This document shows positions 22,593 to 33,337 of a stretch of DNA of 64,000 nucleotides, piece by piece. Every line of letters starts with the position of its first letter. Positions within the stretch are counted from its first letter, which is position 1. The DNA is taken from contig CM044523.1 of assembly GCA_024364805.1 (NCBI GenBank), positions 3,787,563 to 3,851,562 on the forward strand, written 5' to 3'. The notes under the pieces were generated by a model. That model saw only the letters and a program-made list of their open reading frames with translations, had not been told where the DNA came from and did no database searches. This DNA is from Euprymna scolopes. Lineage: Eukaryota > Mollusca > Cephalopoda > Sepiida > Sepiolidae. The position numbers and the translations under genes were made by a program.

Positions 22593-24773
22593 AAAGCAAG
22601 GTTTTACGCTATAATGAAGTAACTACTTTCCAAACCTTCATTACATATAATTAATACATCTACCCCAAATATAATACTGAAATTAACAGGGCTTGTTCAT
22701 ATGAAGACAATCATTTAAATCTTATTCCGTTTACAACATTTTGACATTCTTCAAATATACATTTTTGTCAATTTGTTAATTTTCTAATCTTTGTCAAACT
22801 TAGAACATGTATAGAATTTTTAACCAACCTCTCCATTGAATTCATGGGGTAAATTGTTCTCTTTGCGTCATTGTCATGATATTCTTAGTTATTATAACAT
22901 CTGCTAAGAACTGAACATTCAATTTTCGGAAGATAATGCTTGATAACTAACGTTCTTAATAGTTATACTATGAGACAATTCTTGTATGAATTGTTAATTT
23001 TGATTTAATATGAAATATTACTTATATTGATATTTTACCCGGTATACATGTACACGATATTTCTTTTTGTACTATCTATATTACATTACATTACTTTTTG
23101 TACTGTTTACATTCAATTAATACAAATTATCCTCATTTTATAAATTCCGATATATAACAAAAAAATCTTCAGAAATTATTTTATTTCTATCTTAAAATAA
23201 TACAATCTATGAATTCATTTTAATATTATAAATACGCATAAAATAAAAAAAAATATTTCAAACACTGACACTTCGAACGAGGTTTCACAACAGTTTTCTC
23301 ATTTAAGATATTAAAATCTCTGACGGTGCTCACATGTGTACAAAGAGATCAACCTGCATGCTTTTTCAATCTGTTAATTATTGTAGGTGTGTTTCTCCAC
23401 AAACAGAGGGGAGAGCATGCAGCCTAAGCCCGGATTTTCATTTAAAATGCATCAAGAAAAATAAACAACAGAAAACATGCAAATTTTCAGGAAGGACATC
23501 AGAATAAAGTTTTAGTAAACATTTAATTTTTTTTTAAATCATGCATTTTGCACCAAGAAACTAAACTGTGGTGTGACCCATCAAAAATCGTCACTCATGG
23601 AATCGTTAATAAAATTTACAATCCTTTCTACAATCCAACCAAATTTAATACAAATGCACTTTATCCTATGCCTGACATCTCCACGATGTTACAGCCATAA
23701 GTTTTCAACAGTCTTTTTTCATCGCTGTTCATACTTATGACGTTGTTCATTTGGCACAGTCTGATTTGGCCTGTGATGGCTTCTTCAGTTCAGGAATATG
23801 CTGGGACTTGTTTTGACAGACTTTCCTTTTAAGATAATCTCACATATTAAAATATGTAGGGCAACGATGCAATTAATGCGAGTACATCTGAGTTGTTTTT
23901 TTGTTTTTTTTTTCTTACAAGTTATTTCAAATGAATACACTTCTTTTGCGGGACATATCAAGTAAAGTTAGATTATAATATAGTCTGTTCAAGATGACAA
24001 CTCTTCATGAAGCGATCACCAAAGTGCCACTTCATATCATTAAACCGAAAAAAAACAAAGATTGATGAACATTCACGAAGGAATCTTGGACAAATCAAGT
24101 ATAGACTGAAATACATTTGTATCAAATATGGTTCAAATGCCGAGCAAGTTGCAAATTTTATTAATAACTGATACGTTTTTTGAGAGTCACTCTGTAGTAA
24201 TAAGACAAGAACTGAGGATTGGCCACCCCTTCATTAATCATAAAAATAATTATTATATTCTTCTTAGATCATCCCGTAAGTTTTGTTGGGATTTAATTCT
24301 AACATTTAATAAGTGATGGAATTAAATAATAAAGTTGTCGATATAAGTAAGATTTAAATAATAGAATTAGAGAAAATTGGAGTAATCAACAGTAATTTTG
24401 ATTAAATATTTTGTTTTAGTTATGAACCATCCTGATTCGTGAAAGTTACTAAGTAAAAGAACAGTAAAAGAAAAATAACTATAATCAAAGTAAACAGGAT
24501 TAGCTTGACAGCATCACAGATTTATACTAAATCAATTTTCATAACTGAAACGAAATATCGATCTAAAAGAATGGTGTGCTATTTAGTTTGTCTTATTCCT
24601 GTCTATATGAAATAATTATTAGCATGTCATTTTCCTGGTTTGATTTAATTTAATTAAATGCTATTCCCTGACAAACTTTTATAACTGAAACGAGATAACG
24701 CGAAAGAGAATGATTTTGTATCGATTTTCTGTTCTATTTGGTTTTATGCTTTGCCTAATTAGTTTATTCCAGG

Positions 24774-24845
24774 GGGTGGCGGTGGTTCAGTGGTTAACGA
24801 CAGAGACTGACACCTGGGTGCGCCAAGTATCCAGTTCATTCCACA
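24774..24845 (+). repeat. tRNA-derived SINE head
   Basis: GGTGGTTCAGTGGTTAACGA matches a pol III box A (TGGNNNAGTGG). About 40 bases later CCAGTTCATTCC is a damaged box B (GGTTCGANTCC). The spacing fits a tRNA-derived pol III promoter, but stems do not pair well, so it is a SINE or tRNA pseudogene rather than a tRNA gene. Confidence 0.55.
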
Positions 24846-25647
24846 GAAACACTTTCACTTAGGACGTTGGCAACCTTCACCTCGTCCCTACTGTAAGTAG
24901 CCGATGTTTTTCTAGTAGAAATTCTAACCAGAAACATATCATAGAAATCAATGCCAACAACAGAATCATGTAATTCTTATGAACTATGTAAATCAGTCTT
25001 ATTTCTGTCTATAGTTACACATTCTGTCAGATATTTATTCATGTACGTGAACTCGTTATAAACACTTATTTACAAACTGTTTTAACCAAGTTCCATAGAA
25101 ACAATTGTTTATAAATAAGTTTTTCAAGAAAATATGAAATGTATCTGAATCAGTAAACCCTACATGATATGTAATTAAGAGCTTTAGTTGGTAATACAGC
25201 TACAATGTGATGATCCGTGCTAACTTTAAATCTACATAATATATGTGGATATATTAAATGATATTTTACAAAACAATTTAATTAACTTTCACTGTTTAAG
25301 TCTTTTCAGCGTGATAGCATTCAAGGAGCATTGAAGTATGTTTTAGGAATTATATAAAAATTAACTCCACAGTCACACTGACTCGAAATATTCAGTTTAT
25401 GAAGAAGAATATCTGAATAAAAAAAAAAACTTGCAAAAGATGGTTCACAAAGTTCACGATTGGAACATGAAAACCGATTGTAACATTCAGTTGAGTTTGA
25501 TTTGGCTCATTTTTACGTCTGTATTGTCAAATGAAGAACTGATAATGAAGCTTTCCTCAAACCATAATTATTTGTATTCAGCTTCAACAACTTGGAAAGG
25601 TTCCTAAGTTTACAAAATGAGTTCCTGGTGAATTGTCAAAGGCAATT

Positions 25648-25747
25648 GCTTATAACTAGTGCTAGGACAACATCATATTCATATTCCAGTGTGTATCCGT
25701 TGATACATGATTTTATATAGAATGATGTGGTTCTCGGTTGATTAACT
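25648..25747 (+). repeat. Direct repeat flanking element B, left copy
   Basis: About 100 bp, from GCTTATAACTAGTGCTAGGA to TGTGGTTCTCGGTTGATTAA, recurring at 25961-26063 with several substitutions. The two copies bracket the 207-bp element B. Confidence 0.85.
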
Positions 25748-25753
25748 ATTGCT

Positions 25754-25960
25754 ATATGAAGTTTTGCAGGAATTTTTATTTTTCAAAAATACCATACATA
25801 TAAACTTTATTTTATTCACACAAGGTGTTTTAGGTACTTATATTCATTCCGGTCATGTGTATCCGGATAAAGATTCTGATTTGTCTGAAGGGCATCAATT
25901 TATGCAAACAACAACACCTCATATATCGCTTCAAATACCCAATTGTTTAAGTCTAGTTTT
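25754..25960 (+). repeat. Dispersed element B, copy 1 (207 bp)
   Basis: Colinear without indels with 36477-36683; I count about five mismatches in 207 bp. Blocks include GAAGTTTTGCAGGAATTTTT, CACACAAGGTGTTTTAGGTA and TCCGGTCATGTGTATCCGGA. One frame stays open in both copies (encoding GTYIHSGHVYPDKDSDLSE) but matches nothing I know. It lies between two direct repeats of about 100 bp. Confidence 0.85.
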
Positions 25961-26140
25961 GCTTATAACTAGGGATAGGACAACAGCATATTCTTTTCAT
26001 TCGGGTGTGTATCCATTGATATATGCTTTTATATAGAATGATGTGGTTCTCGGTTGATTAACTTTGTCTAGGTGTGTTGGATATATACTAGTCAAAACAA
26101 TGAAAAGAATATGCTGTTGTCATAGCCCTACTTATAACGA
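25961..26140 (+). repeat. Direct repeat right copy, with an inverted segment
   Basis: 25961-26063 repeats 25648-25747. Then 26098-26138 (AATGAAAAGAATATGCTGTT...) is the near reverse complement of the beginning of this same repeat (about 25963-26001), so the right copy can fold into a hairpin with about 40-bp arms. Confidence 0.75.
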
Positions 26141-26838
26141 GTTGAAATCTTCAGACACGGCATTTTAATAAGTTCGGAGAGCAAACAATTTAATTACACA
26201 TATAAAACCCACTAGTGATAAGAGTAGTAAATAATGTTCATCAGAAAACATCTCATTTCAATAAGTGAGTTGTTTGTCCAATTTCATTTTCTCTTGAAAG
26301 CAAAGTCGATTCTCTAGCCGAACAATATGTAAATTAGGCAGTATTATCAGTTTCATTTCGTTTGAATTGTCTTATTTTTACCTTAACGTTTGCCTATCTG
26401 TTACATAAGCTAGAGTTTTGATATTTATATTTTAATATTACAAATGTTTATGCAGATAAATTTGGTACATGTTGGAAAATGACAGTGAAAATAACTTTTT
26501 AAACATAATATTAACTAATTAAAAGAAAGGTGTGACACTAAAAAGCAAATAAAACCTAAAGAAAAATTTAACAGTTAAGTAACATCAGAGTAATAATTTA
26601 AATTTGGGCGAATCTATATTTCAAATAAGGAACAAATAGAGATGGAAGAAGAACATTTTATCATTCATGATTCATTCTTATAAACAGACTTATTATTGTA
26701 TAGATTAATTAACATTAATATAACAGATTAATAAAAAATATACAAATATTTGTTAACCAATGCGAAAGATTACAATTAGGATAATTGAATAGACAATATA
26801 AAGTGCATGAAATATAAATGAAAGAATAAAAGACCTAC

Positions 26839-27024
26839 TTTTGGTAACTACTCCTTCCAGGAATATGACATTCGGGTCATCAAATTGTCCCATAATGCTA
26901 GCTTCTGTTAAGAAATCCAATCTGTTCTTTTCTGTTGCTCCTGGTTTGAGAGTTTTGATAGCAACCGTCATGTCTGGTCGCCCAGGTACTCTCAGCTTTC
27001 CTTTGCACACGTCTCCAAATTCCC
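26839..27024 (-). CDS. Eph: Eph receptor kinase exon: N-lobe with catalytic Lys
   Basis: The acceptor AG is at 27026-27025 and the donor GT at 26838-26837. The exon has 186 nt: two bases finish a Gly codon, then 61 codons (residues 134-194) and one base of the next codon. It encodes [10 protein letters not shown] (end of the glycine-rich loop), VAIKTLKPG with the ATP-anchoring K156, and [15 protein letters not shown] with helix-C Glu173, then [10 protein letters not shown]. All N-lobe catalytic elements are intact. Eph kinases usually read NVIxLEGVVTK with a small or His residue at x; here it is Phe. The opposite strand is also open for 64 codons but is only the shadow of this exon. Confidence 0.97.
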
Positions 27025-27732
27025 CTAAAAGTTGAGAAAGAAAAAACAATTGATGCGAATAATAGACATGGTATAAGTTTTGTTTTGTTTTTTTACTTAT
27101 ATGTAGAACCTCAGTTTTTGATAATAATTCGTTCTGAAAAATTTAATAAAAAAAAAAAACATTTTTCCAGTAAAAACAATTTTAAATGGATTAATTATGC
27201 ATTTAATGGGTTTATATAAAAAATTATTAAAGATCAGTATACATTTTTTCAATACTAATCATTATGTACGACCATATATCAAAAATATTCTCTGAACTGC
27301 TTATGTGTTAAAAGTATTTTACTGCATTTTAATGCACAATTTGTAATATATATTTTTTTTTATTTTAGCAGGTAGTTAAAATATAGTTTTTTTAGAAAAA
27401 AAATTGGACAAACAAAAATCCAGATTTGGAATAAAAAACTTGGAAGTGGAAACTCCAAACAGATCTGTTTACATTTCATTAATCATTGTGTTTTAGTTGT
27501 CAGCGTGGTTTAGAAATCAAGACGTTGTTAGAAAACCAACTCTTTTTTCTTCAAAATCCAAATAGTCCCAGTTCATAGACGTTCACTACCTACGATCCGA
27601 CTGTATATGTAAATATTAAGTATTTTTATTTTTAATTCAACAATTTGGACAATTTTTTAAATGTATTTCTCAATATCTAATTGATATGAAGTTTTCGTTG
27701 CACACTGCAAAGTAAATCTATAATATACCAAC
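27025..27732. other. Eph intron (708 bp)
   Basis: The minus-strand donor is at 27732-27731 and the acceptor at 27026-27025. AT-rich; no repeat or other feature seen. It splits the glycine-rich loop codon GGG. Confidence 0.85.
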
Positions 27733-27876
27733 CTCCACCAAGGACTGATTCTATGGTGATGTGAGATGAATCTATTTCTCTGGTGAATTCCCTGACTGCT
27801 TGGTTAGGGTCTTCGTATGTATGAGGATCGATGTATGATCTAATAGAGCCTGGTGGTTGAAACAATGGTACAGTCA
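27733..27876 (-). CDS. Eph: Eph receptor exon: juxtamembrane tyrosines and start of the kinase
   Basis: The acceptor AG is at 27878-27877 and the donor GT at 27732-27731. The exon has 144 nt: two bases complete a Val codon, then 47 codons (residues 86-132) and one base of a Gly codon. It reads [30 protein letters not shown] in two joined parts, then [17 protein letters not shown]. YIDPxTYEDP is the diagnostic Eph juxtamembrane motif; Y99 and Y105 are the two tyrosines that in Eph receptors hold the kinase inactive until phosphorylated and then recruit SH2 proteins. VLGG|GEFG is the glycine-rich loop, split across the exon junction. Confidence 0.97.
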
Positions 27877-28255
27877 CTGGAAAAGAAAGAAACATTCAAC
27901 ATTTAATGCAAAGATAAAATCAATAACCAGAAAGAGACATCAGCTGCACTTATCTACATCTAAAAAAAAAAAAGGAAAAAATGTGCAATAACGCACCCAA
28001 CCCAATTTGCAGATACACACACACACATATATATATATAACTAAAATTTGCCGATAACTAATTTTTTTTTTTAATTTTCAATATTCATAATTTTCAAAAT
28101 TTCAGTCTACTTTACGGAAAATCAACTCTGTAGTTATTTAGGTCTGTTGAAAACGATCAGTTTTATGATAAATTAAAGAGTAGTTTCCATTTTAGCCAAT
28201 GGTAAGATTATATATTTGGTTCATATCTCTCACAATTATAGAAATGACCGTAATA

Positions 28256-28340
28256 CAGGATGTCCCAAAATAAACCTATTTTGAAATATAAATTAGCATT
28301 CAAATAGATGATTGATTTAGGATTATCCTGTATATATCTG
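28256..28340. repeat. Possible short mariner-like remnant
   Basis: ACAGGATGTCCCAAAATAAA at the left and GGATTATCCTGTATATA at the right share a 7-bp inverted ACAGGAT/ATCCTGT. The style resembles the ends of the hairpin element at 20904-20978, but the arms are too short to be sure. Confidence 0.3.
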
Positions 28341-29835
28341 ATAAAATTTGAATATGGCATTGCCGATTCCATTGGCAGCAACAGTAAATATTAGCCGAAT
28401 GAAACTTACTTAATGTTCTTTTAAGGTCTCATCATTGAACATATATAACTTATTGATATTTTCAACAGACTGAAAAAATGTATTTTTGCAGATTTATTTT
28501 ATCAATTTAAGGTAAATACTAATAATTTTCTGAATTATAAACAAAAATTAAAATTTTATAAAGTATTAGATTGGAGGTTATTCTCATATTTCCCTTGAAA
28601 ATCTTTTAAAATAAAAAAGGGAAATTTGTCCAATACGTTATTTTAAATTTTGCCCTTATCATCGTGTTCAAAAATTCATAATAGTTAATTAGTTTAGGAG
28701 AGAATCTTGTACAGACAAAATCATGTAAAACATACATAATATTATGTAAACAAAATTAAAAGCAATTGTTTTATGTTAAAGGTTAAACAGAAGAAATTAC
28801 CTGAAATTAGTGGTAAGTTAATTAGTATTTATATACAACTTTACATCAAGCCAAAGGCGAATTCATCAATTTAAGGTCCAAACATTAACAAAAGAAAATG
28901 CAAGAAAAAAAGGATATTTTTGCACAATAACACACAAACTGGAAGCTCAAATTATATTTATTTTTTTTTTTAATTTACAAAACTTGAAAGTAAATTACTT
29001 TTTTAAATTTTCCAAAGAGAAAAAAGCATTATCGGAATCAATAAAACAACAATGGCCGTAGATAAAAGGAAAATTATTTAGTTGAAAATCAGCAAAAAAA
29101 AAAAAAAATGGTAAAAAAATAATAGCAGTATTAACCACCAGTTGTGCTGAATAGAAAAGAACAAGAGAAATCTACATTGAAAAAAACATAATAGTGAGTT
29201 CTACAAAATAATGCATGAAGAATAACAAAAGAATTCATTAATTATAATTGATGTAGTAATTGTGTGTTTACTCTCGGGTTTTGCTGAAGACATAATACAC
29301 GAAATACAAATACACATTTTATTTTTTGTTAGGTTATAAACTTTACCATGAAAAATGGATACAATTTTGGTAAGAAAACTGATATTTCACATCAAAAAAA
29401 TTTATTTTTGTAATATATATTTTTTTTAATTTCACTGTAGCTGAATTCAGAAAATATGTCTTTTTTGCAAATGGTTATTCCAAAGTTTTCGTTTCACAAA
29501 CCTTTTATTGTTTCTACACTTTTTGCAACAGATATTTCTTGGAATTTTTATCCAATGAATTGTTGTATAAAATGCTGCTACAATGATATTGATATTCTCA
29601 TTTATTTATGAATTAGCATGCGATATATATATATATATAACTAATGCATTAAAAATGGTGCTGATCCACATATGTATATACACGTTTATTCAAGCGATTT
29701 ATTCTGATAAAATGTATTTTGTAATGTCATCATTTTATTAGATAATACCAGAATTTATGTCCTAATTTTAATTCTCTGGGATTTAATAGTGAGAATGATT
29801 ACGAATTATATATTAGTAATATTTTCTTAGTCTTG

Positions 29836-29838
<3 letters not shown>

Positions 29839-29895
<57 letters not shown>
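29839..29895. repeat. (TA)n microsatellite
   Basis: About 57 bp of alternating T and A; a second array starts 100 bp to the right. Confidence 0.95.
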
Positions 29896-29898
<3 letters not shown>

Positions 29899-29989
29899 TC
29901 TTGTTCCCAAATTTATGCATGGATAGCATTGTATCTGACGAAACGTTATTTGATAATGATTGGCTAAATTTTTCTTCTTCCAATATTTA

Positions 29990-29993
<4 letters not shown>

Positions 29994-30040
<47 letters not shown>

Positions 30041-30050
30041 GAGAGAGAGG
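29994..30050. repeat. (TA)n with (GA)n end
   Basis: About 47 bp of nearly pure (TA)n followed by GAGAGAGAGG. Confidence 0.95.
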
Positions 30051-31266
30051 AGACAGATTAAAATTTATTAGGTGTAGATTGCTTAAAAACTTTAAAAGAA
30101 ACATTCAAGGCAAGTTGGAGTTAGAAAATTATTATCCTGCAGCAACTCGAAATATTCTCTCTGCTTAAGTCCAAATGAAAGAACATCGAAAAAAAAAAAA
30201 TGGTTAACAAATTTCAAAAATTAAAATTTTGCTCTTGATTAAAAATGATCTGAATATCGTGCTGAGTCTGTAAAAGAGTTCCTAGTGGAATCAGTTAAAA
30301 AACACTTTGTAGAATCCCACAAAGATTTACCAATGACTAGTGTTTCTCGTTATCCTCAACAACAATCAAAAGTTCCTTAGCTTGTTAAAAAAGAAAGGAA
30401 GTGTAAATTGTGAGATGAGATATGATCTATAAATATTATTTAGCTTCATTATACTGTCACATTTACTTTAGAGAATTTACATTTGAATAGAACTTATGGG
30501 CTGGCCTTAGAGATTAGCATGTATATGTCTTTATAAACCGTATCCATAAATGAAGTGTTTGTGCTGTAAAGTAGATTTTGGTTTATTATACTATATTAAT
30601 AAATTATTATTTATTTGTAAGTTTTTAGTGTCTATCTATTATTGCATATGTTTTTAAGTATAAAGTTAGAAATACTTAAAAATGTAATCGAGAGACTAGT
30701 CATGAGTTCTGGAACTAATTAACAAAGTTAGGTTGCGCTGTATTTTCTTATCCATTAATCTAAGGTGAAATAATTATTTATAAAAAATATCAAACCAATG
30801 TCAGTACAAATATTGTATCATGTTTTTAATCACATGAGTTAATTAGTAACAAAACATAAATATATATGCATTTTTAAATAACATGAACACAGTTTTAAAT
30901 CAAAACCTTTCACTGGTTTACATAAATAATTGTTTTAAGACGAGCATTCTTTTAATTGTGTGATGAATTCAAATGTCAAAAACATTTGCTCTATCACGTC
31001 TACTTTTTATTTCACATTTTCTAGTTTTACTAACATGCTTCTTTCTTTTTTTTTTTTAAAATAACCCAGCTAACAGATAAAGCATGCCAGTCATGGAATG
31101 ATGAATAAACATTTATTTTTTGTAATTCAACCATATTTCACACAAATAATCTCCAATCTTTGCATAATTTGTCCACTAAGTTATAATCATTAATGTCCAA
31201 CAGTTTTTATTTTATATATTATTTAATTGGAATTCCTTATCAAGATGAGTATTATTTATTAATTTG

Positions 31267-31361
31267 TTTATTGCGGACTATTATCCATGAAAGCCAGAGG
31301 AATAGCTGGCCGAAACCTCGTGAAACAACTAAGAAAGATGAGGATAATAGTCCGCAATAAA
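31267..31361. repeat. Hairpin element with 20-bp perfect arms
   Basis: TTTATTGCGGACTATTATCC at 31267-31286 is exactly complementary to 31342-31361, with 55 nt between. The inner part holds GCTGGCCGAAACCTCGTGAA and AAAGATGAGG. GATGAGxATAATAGTCCG also recurs near 45427 and, in degenerate form, at the ends of the element at 46335-46664, so this may be a miniature member of that family. Confidence 0.8.
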
Positions 31362-31388
31362 TAAATAAATTCTTTATTTTATTAAACT

Positions 31389-31417
31389 ACTAGCAAGCAA
31401 TCCGGCGTTGCCCGGTC
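31389..31417 (+). repeat. ACTAGCA...GGCGTTGCCCGG repeat signature
   Basis: ACTAGCAAGCAATCCGGCGT followed by TGCCCGGTC is the best-preserved copy of the signature seen at 1229, 4622, 35690 and 51661 (minus). About 400 bp downstream (near 31800) is a segment like the tandem units of 1229-2100, which links the signature to that array family. Confidence 0.65.
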
Positions 31418-33282
31418 GTAAAATACGCATAAATATTATATTTTAATTTACAGAAACTGAGACAAGGGCATGTGAATATGATGTTTTTCTAAACAGTTCA
31501 CTCATCGTAAGTAAAAAAACTCAAGCTGAGATCGAACCAAAATAATGAGTGAAGTACGATAACCATTAGATTATCTAGACACGATTTTAAGTGTTTTCAA
31601 ACCTACTTATTCTTACCATAAGGAAACTCATATTTCGCGACCGGACATGTGCAGTCGTAAAACAGTTAACCAACTGATAAAAATCTAATGACCCACTCCG
31701 AGTAATATTTTTTTAATTTTTAACCCTTAGCTGCATTTATTTTCAGATGAAAACAGATTAAGACTTTTTCCACATGTTTGAATATCCTATATACTAAATA
31801 TCAAGTCTCTAGACCAGAAATCCGTTGAGTATATAGGTTGAGAAATACTCTCACATTCTCTCTTTTATAGCTAAATAATTCAGACACTCTCCTTCGTTTG
31901 AAGTTACAGTTAGTGTTAGGAAAGATTCATTTTTGTTTTAATGGCCCTCTCTAATGTAGAAATAGACTAAAATTATTTATTAAGCAATTGCTGGTATTAT
32001 GGTTTCCTGAGTATAAAGCCCCATTCAGAATGAAACTAACTGAGGAGTCTATCACCAAATTTTCCCTGTATAAAATTGAACAGCATTAAAACAACGATTG
32101 TCGAACCTTTTTGACTGAAACCTACTAGACTCTTCAGGCATAGCCTGGAGTTCAATTGTACTAAACATGGTTGGATTGCAGAAAAAGCTGTCAATTTTAT
32201 TAACAATTTCATTGATGGCATTTTTAGTAAACCATTACAATACTTTAATGTCATACAATATTTAGAGAAAAAAAATTCATATTACATATAAACAAATATA
32301 AACAACTAAAAACTACTATAATTCCTATAATACAATATATATACACATGGTACTGCAGACACGTTCTTTTTGTCAAGACATTTAATCTATAGAATTACTT
32401 ACATATACACGTGGAAGTTTGTTTAAAGGAAAAACTTAAAAAGTAATAAGCAAATGGCAGACTAGTTAGAAAAAGAGGAATTAACACAAAAACATGCTTA
32501 TTTGTAATCTATATTTCATATAATTCTGAAACCTTTACTATGAAAAAGTTTCCTAACTGAAACGAAATAGCGAATCAATGTGTTAATTTTTCTTGTTCTA
32601 GCGTGTTTTCTTTTTTGTTACAAATTACAGCCTGCATGTATAAATTCGATGTTGTTTTAATTAAGAAACCATATATGAGAAAGTTTCATAATTTAAACAA
32701 GATAGCTAATCAATAATATAATCTTAGTTTTTCATGTTCTAACTAGTCTGTTCTTTGCTTATTTTCTTATTTTGGATGAACTAACATACATACGTACATA
32801 ATTATGCAGTTAAGTAAGGAATAAGAATGCATGTGGTATCTGAACTCAACACATTCAAATTAACTTATGTAACACTTATGTATATACTTGTATCAATTTT
32901 TTGTGTGAACCAGTGTACTAATATCACGAGCACATAGTCAACATTTCTAGTCAGCTAAAAGACTTTCTGAAATATATGAAAACATTAACAACATCATATT
33001 CAAAAACAACAACGAAAAGAAAGTTAAATTGTCAAAACAAAGCCTGGAATTAAACATGAAAAGAATGAAAAAGAATTCGGCGAATTTCGATTTATAAAAT
33101 ATATTTAGATATATTTTATTAAATGCTTTTGACTTACGGTTTTATAGCAGATAAAAGAAATTAAGACCAAAAACAACACAAAAAGCAGAGTGATATAAGT
33201 TTTGAATACTTATGGAGTGTATTTTAAAATAATTTTTTGCCGTTTTATTTTGAAATTTATCACCATTTTCCCCCTTTTATAT

Positions 33283-33285
<3 letters not shown>

Positions 33286-33335
<50 letters not shown>
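33286..33335. repeat. (TA)n microsatellite
   Basis: About 50 bp of alternating T and A. Confidence 0.95.

Positions 33336-33337
<2 letters not shown>

Larger units (their letters stand above)
6496..26838. other. Large Eph intron (20,343 bp) within the kinase domain
   Basis: The minus-strand donor is at 26838-26837 and the acceptor at 6497-6496. It contains SINE-like elements, hairpins, microsatellites and dispersed repeats, listed separately. I saw no supported gene. Stretches 7560-10200, 11050-12200, 13200-13850, 14290-15960, 16160-17890, 18650-20270 and 22600-24770 are AT-rich single-copy-looking sequence with many stops in all frames and nothing I recognise. Confidence 0.75.

Noticed and set aside
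24774-24845. tRNA gene
   Set aside because: Box B is damaged and the acceptor and T stems do not pair; better explained as a SINE head.
26841-27035. 64-codon plus-strand open frame
   Set aside because: Antisense shadow of the Eph kinase N-lobe exon.
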